In this document: one piece after another, positions 50,721 through 59,238 of the stretch | Layout of the letters: each line of letters opens with the position of its first letter | How positions within the stretch are numbered: position 1 is the stretch's first letter | Assembly (NCBI GenBank): GCA_050031985.1 | Contig: JBNAIG010000019.1 | Span: 186,001-250,000 of the forward strand | Source: SZUA-368 sp028533045 | GTDB lineage: Bacteria > Spirochaetota > Spirochaetia > DSM-2461 | Direction: 5' to 3' | DNA length: 64,000 nt | Notes under the pieces: model-generated | Seen by the model: the letters and a program-made list of their open reading frames with translations, nothing else | Told to the model about the DNA's origin: nothing | Databases searched by the model: none | Made by a program: the position numbers and the translations under genes

Positions 50721-51184
50721 TAAATTTAGCTCGGGTCGTCGAGGTCGGAGAAGAGAATATAGTGCACGCCCGTTATGTAAAACCCATGACCGAAAAGGCT
50801 GCCACTTCACGGAAATTCTGGAAGGTGAAGGAGCGTTCCTTTCCCGTAGAGAATCGGGAAGGCCTGGAAGTAAAGCCGGGGGATTATGTTGAAATAAGTG
50901 TTCAGACCGGTCTCACAATTGGTGCCGCCTTTATGGTATTCATGGTCCCTCTCATTCTATTTGGCGGATTTTACGGAATCTCAGGGTTTTTCTTTGTTAA
51001 TGAAGGACCCAGGGCTGTAGCCGGAGTTCTCGGCCTGGGCCTGGGCCTGGTTTTGCCCGCATTCGTTAATATTTTACGGAAAAACAAGAATTATCCCCAC
51101 CTGGACAAGGTGTTGACCCCGGAAGAGTTGCGTGAGAAGGTGGCTTGTGAGAGTGATTGCGCTTCCTGCGGCGGTTGCGGCTGA
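50717..51184 (+). CDS. RseC/SoxR-reducing-system-like membrane protein with Cys-rich tail
   Basis: 155 residues. The layout is that of RseC: an N-terminal small beta domain (INLARVVEVGEENIVHARYV, LEVKPGDYVEISVQTG), two transmembrane helices (GAAFMVFMVPLILFGGFYG and GVLGLGLGLVLPAFVNIL), then a short tail. Normal RseC has cysteines in the N-terminal domain; here that part has none, and the C-terminus has Cys144, Cys148, Cys151 and Cys154 (CxxxCxxCxxC), a possible Fe-S or metal site. RseC works with Rnf-like electron transport to reset redox regulators. Translationally coupled to the YmdB-like gene. Confidence 0.82.
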   Translation: MINLARVVEVGEENIVHARYVKPMTEKAATSRKFWKVKERSFPVENREGLEVKPGDYVEISVQTGLTIGAAFMVFMVPLILFGGFYGISGFFFVNEGPRAVAGVLGLGLGLVLPAFVNILRKNKNYPHLDKVLTPEELREKVACESDCASCGGCG

Positions 51185-51309
51185 TCAAAACGATATCTTG
51201 TGTCCCAGCTGTCGTTATCACTGGAACCTTAAATCCTCACGTGCCCTCGCACGCTCCGGTTTAAGAACCCAGCTCTGCCTAGGCTGGAACACAATCTATT
51301 CGTTTTGAT
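51184..51309. repeat. 126-base imperfect palindrome between convergent genes
   Basis: ATCAAAACGA (51184-51193) pairs exactly with TCGTTTTGAT (51300-51309). Inside, TTGTGTCCCAGC (51198-51209) pairs with GCTGGAACACAA (51283-51294) with one mismatch. Further in, GGAACCTTAAATCC and GGTTTAAGAACC are partly complementary and the tip is CGTGC-CCTC-GCACG. The whole gap between the RseC-like gene and cheB folds into one long stem. It could be a bidirectional terminator, a structured RNA, or a small mobile repeat. Confidence 0.65.
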
Positions 51310-51336
51310 TGCTTTTGCGGCAGAATCCTGCGCTGC

Positions 51337-52482
51337 CTAGCAGCCGGTGAGTTCGTTGAGGCGGCGGGCCATGTTGTTGAGGGAGACGATTTCGCGGATG
51401 TTGTTTTTTTCGATGGCGACCCGGGGCATGCCGAATACGACGGAGGAGCCTTCGTCCTGGGCGATGGTCATGCCTCCTCTTCTGAAGATGTCGCCTATTT
51501 CGGAGGAGCCGTCACGGCCCATGCCGGTCATGATGACGGCGAGGCAGTTTTCTCCAAAGTTCTTGCATACCGATTCGAAGAGGACTCCTGCGGAGGGTTT
51601 ATGTCCGTTATGGGGCGGGGCGTCGGAGAGGGTTATGATGGTGGCCAGTTTTCTTTTTTCCACTTCAACATGTTTATCTCCCGGGGCTATGAGGATTCGG
51701 CCCGGCTTGAGGAGGTCTCCGTGCTGGGCTTCTTTTACTTCCAGGGGGGAGATTTTATCGAGGCTGTTGGCAAATTCCTTGGTAAATCCGGCGGGCATGT
51801 GCTGTACTACTACGATGGGCAGGGGCATGCGCGGGGAGATCTGGGCAAAGACTTGACGGAGGGCATTGGGGCCGCCTGTTGAGATTCCCAGGGCAATCAT
51901 TTCCGGGGTTCCTTTTACGCCGGTCATATCAATTACGCCCTCTTTGCCGCCGACTTTGGTCGCCGGTGTAGATATATGACTGGTTATGAAGCTGGACTTG
52001 GTGCTTAAGGCCGGTTTTTCCGGAGCCTGTGCTGCGGCGGGACGTTTGGGAGGTACGTAGCCAACGCGGCGGCGGTAGTTATGTCCGTAGGCTTTGAGGA
52101 GGGAGATGAGATGTGTTCCCATCTCTTTTATTTCGTCCGGTCCGTTACCCTGGGGTTTGGTTATGAAGTCGGAGGCTCCGTGGGAAAGGGCTTCCATGGT
52201 TACCGAGGCTCCTTCCTTGGCATGGGCGGAAAGGACTATGACGGGGATATCCACTTCTTCCTTTTCTCGCCATTTTAGGAATTCGATTCCGTTCATTTCG
52301 GGCATTTCCAGGTCTGTAACGATGACTTCCGGCATGAGGAGAGGGATTTTCTGAGTGGCAAATCTACCGTTCATGGCGACACCCACTACATTTAGATCTT
52401 CATCGCTCGAAATGATTTTTTTGAGCATGTTTCTCATTAATGCGGAATCATCAACAACCAGGACTGAAAGGGGATCGGACAT
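51337..52482 (-). CDS. cheB: Chemotaxis protein-glutamate methylesterase/glutaminase
   Basis: 381 residues from ATG 52482; a longer in-frame start lies inside cheR. Receiver domain: LVVDDSALMRNML with phospho-acceptor Asp57 in VIVTDLEMPEMNG. A Pro/Ala/Lys linker (about 145-195) leads to the methylesterase domain with catalytic Ser in ISTGGPNALRQ, His in VVVQHMPAGFT and Asp in MTGMGRDGSSE. It removes methyl groups from chemoreceptors or deamidates them. It lies 11 bases after cheR in a two-gene operon. No receptor or CheA gene is in view. Confidence 0.97.
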   Translation of the reverse strand: MSDPLSVLVVDDSALMRNMLKKIISSDEDLNVVGVAMNGRFATQKIPLLMPEVIVTDLEMPEMNGIEFLKWREKEEVDIPVIVLSAHAKEGASVTMEALSHGASDFITKPQGNGPDEIKEMGTHLISLLKAYGHNYRRRVGYVPPKRPAAAQAPEKPALSTKSSFITSHISTPATKVGGKEGVIDMTGVKGTPEMIALGISTGGPNALRQVFAQISPRMPLPIVVVQHMPAGFTKEFANSLDKISPLEVKEAQHGDLLKPGRILIAPGDKHVEVEKRKLATIITLSDAPPHNGHKPSAGVLFESVCKNFGENCLAVIMTGMGRDGSSEIGDIFRRGGMTIAQDEGSSVVFGMPRVAIEKNNIREIVSLNNMARRLNELTGC

Positions 52483-52493
52483 TATTAAGTTTC

Positions 52494-53315
52494 CTATTTT
52501 AGCATTTTGCCATAAAGGCAAGCCCAATCGGTTTTGATAAACTTAAAGGAAGTCTCCATACCGAAGAGTGATTCCGAATGCCCTATAAAGAGATAGGCGT
52601 GATCGGCCATGACATTCCAGAATTGGTCCACCACGTTTTTCTGGGCCGCCTCATCAAAGTAGATGAGTACGTTACGGCAGAAGACGCAGTCCACATTTCT
52701 CTGGCCGCTATCGTATTTGAGGTTGTGATAGTCAAAGCGGATATGTTTTTTCAAATCATCAATGACGGTATAGGAATCACCGCTGGCTTTAAAGTATTTA
52801 TTCAGGTATTTTTCCGGAACATTACGTACCATATTGGCCGTATAGGTTCCCATTTGAGCTTTCATGAGTGATTTAAGGCTTAAATCGGAAGCGATTATGG
52901 TAAAATCGTAATCGGGGGGAAGGTGTTCTTTGAGAACCATGGCGTTGGTGTAGGGTTCTTCTCCGGTGGAACATCCGGCGCTCCAGAATACCAGCTTCTT
53001 TTCCAGTCCGTTGGCTCTTTTATATTCAACCAGATCGGGAATGACGTAGTTGATAAAGGCATCGTAGTGGGCCTGGTTTCTGAAAAAACGGGTCAGATTC
53101 GTTGTAATCGAATCGAGGAAACTTCTTGTCTCTCCCTCGTCTTTTTTGAGCATGTCAAAGTATTCCCGGGGTGTTTCTATCTGGTGCTGTCTTAATCTCT
53201 CTTTAAGCCGGCTTTCCAAAATGGAACGGTTCGAGTCGGAAAAGCTGATTCCGCTCTGCTCGTAAATGTAATCCCTGTAAAGAGAAAACATGGTGTTGTC
53301 AAAAAAGTCTGCCAT
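52494..53315 (-). CDS. cheR: Chemotaxis protein methyltransferase
   Basis: 273 residues. CheR N-domain (YRDYIYEQSGISFSDSNRSI, ESRLKERLRQH) and SAM-binding domain (VFWSAGCSTGEEPYTNAMVL, DVCFCRNVLIYFD-type VDCVFCRNVLIYFD, LFIGHSESL) are complete. It methylates glutamates of chemoreceptors, the reverse of CheB from the next gene. A promoter with TTGACA, 18 bases and TACAAT is placed just upstream. Confidence 0.97.
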   Translation of the reverse strand: MADFFDNTMFSLYRDYIYEQSGISFSDSNRSILESRLKERLRQHQIETPREYFDMLKKDEGETRSFLDSITTNLTRFFRNQAHYDAFINYVIPDLVEYKRANGLEKKLVFWSAGCSTGEEPYTNAMVLKEHLPPDYDFTIIASDLSLKSLMKAQMGTYTANMVRNVPEKYLNKYFKASGDSYTVIDDLKKHIRFDYHNLKYDSGQRNVDCVFCRNVLIYFDEAAQKNVVDQFWNVMADHAYLFIGHSESLFGMETSFKFIKTDWACLYGKMLK

Positions 53316-53367
53316 TCCGATTTTCCTTTTTTATAAGTCGTGAGGTTCCTAAATTACCCGTACATAA

Positions 53368-53397
53368 ATTGTAATCGTTTAAACCGGCCCCTGTCAA
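53368..53397 (-). promoter_or_regulatory. Promoter of the cheR-cheB operon
   Basis: On the minus strand, TTGACA (53392-53397, perfect), an 18-base spacer and TACAAT (53368-53373). It lies between the hisA stop and cheR and predicts a leader of about 46 bases with AAGGAAAAT before the ATG. Confidence 0.75.
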
Positions 53398-53399
53398 AT

Positions 53400-54179
53400 C
53401 TATTTTTCATCTAAAGAGGCGAGTTGTGTGAGCAGTTCCTCCAGGGGGAGCTCTCCGCCAAATATGTCCAGAGCGCTTCCTACGGTAAAATCTATCCGGC
53501 CTTTTCCCAGTTTGTGCATCTTTTCTACATCTTCCCAGTTGGCTATGCCTCCGGCGTAGGTTATGGGAATAAGGGATTTTCGGGAAAGGAGTTGCACCAG
53601 TTCTTCCTCTATACCGGAACGCATCCCTTCCACGTCTACTCCATGGATGAGAAATTCATCACAGTAGGAGGAGAGTTCGGCCAGACTCTCTTCCCTAAGG
53701 GTAAAGTCGGTAAACGTTTGCCAGCGGTCGGTAACGACGAACCATTCTCCGGCCCGCTTCCGGCAGCTCAGGTCCAAAACCAGTCGATCTTTTCCTATTT
53801 CAAGGCTGATTTTTTCCAACTCATTCCGGTCAAGGCGGCCGTCTTTGAAAAGGGCCGATGTGATGATGACATGGGAGGCTCCCGCTTCGAGCCAGTAAGA
53901 GGCGTTATCCCTATTGATTCCTCCCCCTATCTGGAGTCCTCCGGGCCAGGTTTTTAGGGCGGAAAGGGCTTGCTCGTCGTTACCCGGTCCCAATTTTATA
54001 ATATGCCCCCCCCGCAGATTCTTCTCTTTATAAAGAGAGGCGTACCAGGAGGCGTCTTTGTCGGAGACAAAATTTTCCCGGGCCGAACCGGCCGAACCCT
54101 GTTCTCCGTCCTTGAGGCTGCCCCCCACAATCTGTTTTACCCGGCCTCCGTGAAGGTCTATGCATGGTCTGAGTTTCAT
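53400..54179 (-). CDS. hisA: Eukaryotic-type HisA (ProFAR isomerase, His6-like)
   Basis: 259 residues. The TIM-barrel isomerase of histidine synthesis, but of the eukaryotic His6 form: RPCIDLHGGRVKQIVGGSLK, IIKLGPGNDEQALSAL, LQIGGGINRDN, VLDLSCRKRAGEWFVVTDRW, EFLIHGVDVEGMRSGI and ALDIFGG align in order with yeast His6. Common bacterial HisA is about 240 residues and has different motifs. It converts ProFAR to PRFAR. It stands alone, not with other his genes, which fits acquisition by transfer or an old alternative lineage. Confidence 0.92.
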   Translation of the reverse strand: MKLRPCIDLHGGRVKQIVGGSLKDGEQGSAGSARENFVSDKDASWYASLYKEKNLRGGHIIKLGPGNDEQALSALKTWPGGLQIGGGINRDNASYWLEAGASHVIITSALFKDGRLDRNELEKISLEIGKDRLVLDLSCRKRAGEWFVVTDRWQTFTDFTLREESLAELSSYCDEFLIHGVDVEGMRSGIEEELVQLLSRKSLIPITYAGGIANWEDVEKMHKLGKGRIDFTVGSALDIFGGELPLEELLTQLASLDEK

Positions 54180-54229
54180 GGCCCCAATTATAGATTAAGT
54201 TGTAAGAAGTGAGAAGGGAAATCTTTATG

Positions 54230-54243
54230 TGACAATATCGTCA
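54230..54243. promoter_or_regulatory. TGAC palindrome before the acyl-CoA synthetase gene
   Basis: TGACAATATCGTCA is a 14-base palindrome with one mismatched pair. It lies between the divergent hisA and acyl-CoA synthetase genes, with TTGTCA and GTGAC half-sites following. Possible operator for either gene. Confidence 0.4.
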
Positions 54244-54295
54244 AAGTTGTCAATAAATGTGTGACTTCCATGAAGAAATGTGTTATCCTTAAGGA

Positions 54296-56014
54296 ATGAA
54301 AGAGACAATTAATAATGTTTTATTCCAGTCCATAGAGAAGAACTTTGCCCGGAAGGCTTTTTCCCACTATTCCGGTGACGAGTCCCTTACCTATCTGGAA
54401 CTGGGCCGTTCCGTTACCGGTATTAGTCTTTGGTTGATTTCCCAGGGAATTCAGCCCGGCGACAAGGTGGCTCTTTTGGGGGAAAGTTCTCTCTATTGGC
54501 CTCAGGTGTATTTCGCGGTAACTACCATGGGGGCTGTTCTTGTTCCCATCCTTCCCGACTTCCAGGCGGAAGAAATTAGCAAGATTCTTAGCCATTCCGA
54601 GTCAAAGCTTTTGTTTCTTTCACAAAAACAGAAAGAAAAAATGGATAAGGCCGGCTGTGACCTCTCCATGGTTGTTTTGGAAGAGTTACCCTCCGAGAAT
54701 GAAGAGGGTATGGAACTTCTGGATAAGTATCGCAGCGAAGTGGAAGAGGATAGCCTGGCGGCGATTCTTTATACTTCGGGGACTACGGGAAATTCCAAAG
54801 GCGTTATGCTAAGCCACAAAAATTTTGTGTCCAATGCCAAGTCAGCCTCTCTCATTCCCAAGCCCCGTCTCAAGACGGGCCATGTCTGGCTATCACTTTT
54901 GCCACTGGCCCATACTTACGAATGTACCATTGGGATGATTATCAATGTTTATACCGGTGGTCATACCTATTATCTGGGGCGGCCTCCCGTTCCTTCCATT
55001 ATTGTTAAGGCCCTCAAGAAGCTTCGTCCCCGGGTGATTCTGTCCGTTCCTCTTCTTATTGAGAAAATATATTCCTCTTCTATTAAGCCGAACATCACAA
55101 CAGGCTTTTTAGGCTCCCTTTATAAGGTGCCCTTTATGCGTCGCCCTATTCATTGGCTGGCCGGGCGTAAACTGTATAAGACATTCGGCGGCCGGTTGAG
55201 TTTCTTTGGAGTTGGCGGGGCTCCTCTGTCTGCGGAGGTGGAAAAATTCCTCCGCGATGCCCGCTTCCCCTATTCCATTGGTTACGGCTTGACCGAAACC
55301 AGTCCGCTTTTGGCCGGTAGTCCTCCCCTTAAGGGGGCCTTCCGTTCTACGGGAAAGGTCCTGGAACGGGTAGAGATCCGCTTGGCCGAGGAAGGGGAAA
55401 TCCAGGCGCGCGGTCCCAATATTATGCAGGGCTACTATAAGAATGAAGAGATGACCAAAGAGGTTATGACCGAGGACGGTTGGTTCCGCACCGGTGATAT
55501 TGGTGAATTTGACAGGAGGGGCAACCTTTTTATCAAGGGGCGGATTAAAAACGTAATCCTGGGAGCCAACGGGGAGAATATTTATCCCGAGTCGATTGAG
55601 TCGGTCATTAACGCGGAACCCTTTGTAGAGGAATCTCTCGTTCTGGAAGGGGGCGGGGGACTTACGGCCCTGGTTCACTTTAATTACGAGCGGGTTGTCG
55701 AGGAGCTTCAGCGTCTCCGGTACCAGCATGAGCACCGGGGCGAGGGTAAGGAGTTCCATGTGGAAGGGGACAAAAAAGGCTGGATTCCTTCTGCCGAAGA
55801 AGTGAGCCAGTTCATGGAGAAGTATCGGGCCAGTTTAACTAAAACGGTGAATACCCGACTGAGCGTTTTCTCACGAATATCCCACGTGAAGGAGGAGTCG
55901 GAACCTTTTATCCGGACTCCTACCAAGAAGATTAAGCGATTCCTTTACGACCACATGGGCCGGAAGGATAAGGACCGGAAAGAAGAAACATCCGACGATT
56001 CGGATCAATCCTAA
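54296..56014 (+). CDS. AMP-binding long-chain acyl-CoA synthetase-like protein
   Basis: 572 residues. ANL superfamily motifs in order: LYTSGTTGNSKGVMLSHKN (A3), GYGLTETSP (A5), DGWFRTGDIGEFD (A7) and GRIKNVILGANGENIYPE. The C-terminus KTPTKKIKR is replaced by RTPTKKIKRFLYDHM, carrying the acyl-transfer Lys. It activates fatty acids with ATP and CoA or acyl-carrier. TATCCT (54284-54289) stands six bases before the ATG with GTGAC 17 bases further, so the transcript may begin at the start codon; the AAGGA there is too close for a normal ribosome site. A PTS EIIA gene follows with a good ribosome site. Confidence 0.93.
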   Translation: MKETINNVLFQSIEKNFARKAFSHYSGDESLTYLELGRSVTGISLWLISQGIQPGDKVALLGESSLYWPQVYFAVTTMGAVLVPILPDFQAEEISKILSHSESKLLFLSQKQKEKMDKAGCDLSMVVLEELPSENEEGMELLDKYRSEVEEDSLAAILYTSGTTGNSKGVMLSHKNFVSNAKSASLIPKPRLKTGHVWLSLLPLAHTYECTIGMIINVYTGGHTYYLGRPPVPSIIVKALKKLRPRVILSVPLLIEKIYSSSIKPNITTGFLGSLYKVPFMRRPIHWLAGRKLYKTFGGRLSFFGVGGAPLSAEVEKFLRDARFPYSIGYGLTETSPLLAGSPPLKGAFRSTGKVLERVEIRLAEEGEIQARGPNIMQGYYKNEEMTKEVMTEDGWFRTGDIGEFDRRGNLFIKGRIKNVILGANGENIYPESIESVINAEPFVEESLVLEGGGGLTALVHFNYERVVEELQRLRYQHEHRGEGKEFHVEGDKKGWIPSAEEVSQFMEKYRASLTKTVNTRLSVFSRISHVKEESEPFIRTPTKKIKRFLYDHMGRKDKDRKEETSDDSDQS

Positions 56015-56029
56015 GGAGAGGAGGGGATC

Positions 56030-56476
56030 ATGCCATTGCTGGAACAAATTGATTCAACTTGCATTAAGCTGCCTCTACTATCCACTTCTAAAGAGGACGT
56101 GCTGCAGGAATTGGTTTCTCTTGTCCATGAGGCGGGATTGATCGAGGAGACCGGGCCTGTTGTTCAGGCCCTGGAGGAGCGGGAGGCTCTGTGCAGTACC
56201 GGTCTGGGGGGAGGAATCGCCATCCCCCACGCAAAACCGATGAACCTAAGTGATGTAATTATTGCTTTGGGTATTTCTCCGGAGGGCATAGATTTTGAGG
56301 CTCTCGACGGTTTGCCTTCCACAATCTTTTTTCTTATTCTTGCCCCACCCGATCAGCCGGGGCTTCACGGGCAGGCCCTTGCGGAGATTGCGGGAGCTTC
56401 CCAGTCTCCCGACTTTGTGGCCAATTTAGTGGCTGCCCGGTCGGCGGAAGAGGTTATCTCTCTGCTGAGGGCTTAG
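56030..56476 (+). CDS. Stand-alone PTS fructose-type EIIA domain protein
   Basis: 148 residues. One EIIA domain with His67 in GGIAIPHAKP and CSTGLGG before it. As with the copy at 30259, no sugar permease is near; here it follows the acyl-CoA synthetase gene by 15 bases with GGAGAGGAGGGG as ribosome site. It could control the ligase or link sugar status with lipid use. The two EIIA proteins are only distantly alike. Its stop overlaps the convergent aminopeptidase gene by four bases. Confidence 0.92.
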   Translation: MPLLEQIDSTCIKLPLLSTSKEDVLQELVSLVHEAGLIEETGPVVQALEEREALCSTGLGGGIAIPHAKPMNLSDVIIALGISPEGIDFEALDGLPSTIFFLILAPPDQPGLHGQALAEIAGASQSPDFVANLVAARSAEEVISLLRA

Positions 56477-57723
56477 GCCTCTTCGTTCCGGAAAAACGCC
56501 AGGAACAGTTCCTTTGTAAACTCTATATCTCTCATCCCCGCCGTTTCACAGGCGCTGTGCATGGCCCAGAGGGGAATTCCCAGGTCCAGGCAGGCTATGG
56601 CCGTATCGGACGAGAGGAGAGGCCCCACCGTTGAACCGCAGGGCAGATCGGAGTGGTGTATGTATGTTTGAAGGGGAATGTTGCGGGCTTGGGCGAGTTG
56701 CTTGATCCGTGCCTCCGTTTCGCTCGTGGTGGCATACTTGCTGTTCATATCGATCTTAACCGCCGGACCGCCGTTAAGATGGCATTTGTAGGCATCGTCG
56801 TACTTTTCTCCAAAGTTGGGGTTCCAGCCGTGGGCCACATCGGCGGAAAGTATGAAGGAGAGGGCCCGGGCGCGGAGCTGTTCTTCCCGTCCTATGGAGC
56901 GGGCCAGGCAAATCCGTTCCATCAAGTGGTCAGTGAGGGCCGACTGGGCGCCTTCGATGGTACGGCTCCCAATCTCTTCGCTGTCGAAAAAGAGACAGAG
57001 CGGCGTGGATTCTCCCGGCTCCGACTCTATGAGCGCTTCCGTGGCGGGAAGGCAATGAACCAGATTATCGATGCGGGGGGAGCTTAGAAGCTGATTTTCT
57101 CCGCTGCCGTAGACTTTGGGCGCTTCGGGCAGGTAGAATTCCAATTGGCAGGAGAGAATAGCTTCCTTTGTTACGGAGAGCTTGCCCGCCAGATAGTCTT
57201 CCAGGTCCTCTTCCAGGGTCAGCATGACCGGTAGGTGTTTGGACGGTTTAATTTCGTAACCCTTATTTACTTCCCGGTTTAGATGTATGGCGGCATTGGG
57301 GATGATTCCTATAGCTTCCTTGGAATCAAAGAGCTGTCGTTCCCGCGTGCCATTCGGAGTAGAGAGAATGACCGATCCGGCCAATCCCAGGGGGCGGTCA
57401 AACCAGGTGGAGAGGATGGGGCCGCCGTAAACGGAAACCCGGCCCGTAAGAAAGGAGCCGTCCCGTTTGAGCGATTCCTTTTTAAGGCGTAGGTGGGGAC
57501 TGTCCGTATGGGCGGCGATAATATTAAAGCGGGGAACCGGGGCGGAACCCACCCGGAAGGCGGCCAGGGAGCGGCCGTTTTTGGAGAGAAAGTATCCCTT
57601 TCCCGCTTCAAGGTTCCAACTCTCTTCTTCTTTTAAGAGGATGAAACCGGCGTCAATCAGTCTGTTCTTCAATTCATCCACACCATGCCAGGCTGTTATG
57701 GAGTTTTTCAGGAACTTTTCCAT
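56473..57723 (-). CDS. M18 family aminopeptidase
   Basis: 416 residues. Metal-binding His and Asp are in NIIAAHTDSPHLRLK, Glu pair in LFFDSEEIGSRT, DVAHGWNPNF and the last His in LWAMHSACETAGMRD; this is the full M18 (aspartyl/leucyl aminopeptidase) set. A cytoplasmic enzyme that removes N-terminal residues. It overlaps the stop of the uridine kinase gene by one base (TGATG), so it is fourth in an operon cobO, slyX, udk, M18. The operon has no common theme. Confidence 0.95.
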   Translation of the reverse strand: MEKFLKNSITAWHGVDELKNRLIDAGFILLKEEESWNLEAGKGYFLSKNGRSLAAFRVGSAPVPRFNIIAAHTDSPHLRLKKESLKRDGSFLTGRVSVYGGPILSTWFDRPLGLAGSVILSTPNGTRERQLFDSKEAIGIIPNAAIHLNREVNKGYEIKPSKHLPVMLTLEEDLEDYLAGKLSVTKEAILSCQLEFYLPEAPKVYGSGENQLLSSPRIDNLVHCLPATEALIESEPGESTPLCLFFDSEEIGSRTIEGAQSALTDHLMERICLARSIGREEQLRARALSFILSADVAHGWNPNFGEKYDDAYKCHLNGGPAVKIDMNSKYATTSETEARIKQLAQARNIPLQTYIHHSDLPCGSTVGPLLSSDTAIACLDLGIPLWAMHSACETAGMRDIEFTKELFLAFFRNEEA

Positions 57724-58367
57724 CAGCCCTGCTCTCCCGTTTTAAGGTCTTTGAGAGTCTGGTGCATGAAGGCGGAAAGAACATCCATGGCCCGTTTGTT
57801 GTGGCCCCCCTCGGGAATAATGAGGTCCGCGTAGACCTTCATGGGTTCAATGAACTCATCGTGCCCGGGGCGGACGATATTCATATACTGCTCCACCACC
57901 GAATCGACGGTTCGTCCCCGTTCCTCTATGTCGCGGAGCATGCGGCGTATGAATCGGATATCCCCGGGAGTGTCTACGTAGATTTTAAGGTCTATGAGCT
58001 TCCTTAAGCGGGGATCGGCATAGATCATTATGCCTTCCAGTATAATTATACCCTTTGGTTCGATGGTGATTGTTTCTGTGGAGCGGCGGTGGTTCACGAA
58101 GTCGTAAACGGGCATGGGGGCCGATTTCCCGCTGCGGAGAAGGGACATATGCTCGGTGAGCAGATCCATGTCAAAGGCGTCGGGGTGGTCAAAGTTAACC
58201 GCCGTGATATGGTCGTTATCGACCTGTTTGTTAAAGGATTTATAGTAGTTGTCCTGGGGAATGACCGTAAAGCCTTCCACTATGTCGGCGATCTTTTTAA
58301 CTATGGTAGTTTTTCCCGAACCGGATCCTCCGCAAATTCCAATGATGATAGGGCCTTCGTTCTTCAT
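57723..58367 (-). CDS. udk: Uridine kinase
   Basis: 214 residues. Walker A GICGGSGSGKTTIVKKI and PQDNYYKSFNKQ, FDHPDAFDMDLL are the Udk motifs. Phosphorylates uridine and cytidine for salvage. It has GGGAGG before the ATG. It lies between slyX and the M18 peptidase gene. Confidence 0.95.
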   Translation of the reverse strand: MKNEGPIIIGICGGSGSGKTTIVKKIADIVEGFTVIPQDNYYKSFNKQVDNDHITAVNFDHPDAFDMDLLTEHMSLLRSGKSAPMPVYDFVNHRRSTETITIEPKGIIILEGIMIYADPRLRKLIDLKIYVDTPGDIRFIRRMLRDIEERGRTVDSVVEQYMNIVRPGHDEFIEPMKVYADLIIPEGGHNKRAMDVLSAFMHQTLKDLKTGEQG

Positions 58368-58390
58368 AATTCCTCCCGTTCGGTGCTGTT

Positions 58391-58594
58391 TTAATAATGG
58401 GGTGGTTTGCGGCTTACCCGTTCTTCTTCGAGGAATTCGGTTAGCTCCTGTATCTTTTCTGTCATGAGCCGGTTCCGTTCTTCTTCTCGGGTGAGTCGTC
58501 TTTCCTGATCCGCCACAATGCGGTTCAATTCCTGAATGAGGTCTTCCTGGTAGCTGATTTTTGTCTCCAGGGCGATGATTCTCTCTTCCTGCAT
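58391..58594 (-). CDS. slyX: SlyX-like short coiled-coil protein
   Basis: 67 residues, almost wholly a heptad coiled coil: ERIIALETKISYQEDLIQEL, NRIVADQERRLT, and the ending RKPPHY, which matches the SKPPPHY end of SlyX. Function of SlyX is unknown. It lies between cobO and udk in the same direction; small genes of this kind are conserved in length. Confidence 0.88.
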   Translation of the reverse strand: MQEERIIALETKISYQEDLIQELNRIVADQERRLTREEERNRLMTEKIQELTEFLEEERVSRKPPHY

Positions 58595-58618
58595 GGGCCT
58601 ATTATACTAGGGGCGCGG

Positions 58619-59140
58619 TCATTTCTCAATCCCCGTGCGGGCGGAGACTCCCTCGTTGTAGTAGTGTTTGATTTCGGTCATCTCCGTAACCAGATCCGCC
58701 CGGGCGATAATTTCTTCCGGGGCGTAGCGGCCGGTAATGATCAGTTCTGTATTTTCACCCTTGCGGCTCATCAGGTAAAGAGCGTCTTCCAGGGGGATGA
58801 CTCCCAGATAAACGGCCACATTCAGCTCTTCCGCAATCACCACATCGTACTCTTCCGAGTCCAGAATCCGGCACAGTTGGGCCACGCCTTTTTCCGCCAG
58901 AAGCCGGTCTTCGTCGTGGACTTTGTCTTTTATGAAGCGGGGGGCACCAAATTGTTTGACGGTTATGAGATCGTCGAAGCGTTTGAGGGCCCCGATTTCG
59001 GAATAGTCGCCGCTTTTAAGAAATTGACCTATGAAGACCTTGTAGCCCGCTCCGGCGGAACGGAGGGCCAGTCCCAGGGAGGCGGTGGTTTTTCCCTTGC
59101 CGTTGCCGGTGTAGACCTGTATGTAACCTTTTTCTTTCAT
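58619..59140 (-). CDS. cobO: Cob(I)alamin/corrinoid adenosyltransferase (CobO/BtuR type)
   Basis: 173 residues from ATG 59140; an in-frame TTG at 59170 is possible and neither has a clear ribosome site. P-loop TGNGKGKTTASLGLALR, DVVIAEELNVAVYLGVI and ELIITGRYAPEEIIARADLV fit CobO. It attaches adenosyl to the corrinoid. That would supply coenzyme B12 for cobalamin enzymes; the B12-binding radical SAM protein at 45142 needs methylated or base-on cobalamin rather than adenosyl form, so a direct link is not shown. It diverges from the ABC transporter gene. Confidence 0.93.
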   Translation of the reverse strand: MKEKGYIQVYTGNGKGKTTASLGLALRSAGAGYKVFIGQFLKSGDYSEIGALKRFDDLITVKQFGAPRFIKDKVHDEDRLLAEKGVAQLCRILDSEEYDVVIAEELNVAVYLGVIPLEDALYLMSRKGENTELIITGRYAPEEIIARADLVTEMTEIKHYYNEGVSARTGIEK

Positions 59141-59203
59141 AATAGGGAGAGGGTAGCATAATCGGGCCAAGGGGGGAATTCTTTTTTGGAGTAGAATTCT
59201 CCC

Positions 59204-59232
59204 TTGTAAAAAGGAAAAGCCCCCTTTATACT
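59204..59232 (+). promoter_or_regulatory. Promoter predicted to give a leaderless ABC transporter mRNA
   Basis: TTGTAA (59204-59209), 17-base spacer, TATACT (59227-59232), then only six bases to the ATG at 59239. The expected first base of the transcript is the A of the start codon, and no ribosome site exists. Confidence 0.65.
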
Positions 59233-59238
59233 GGGCCG

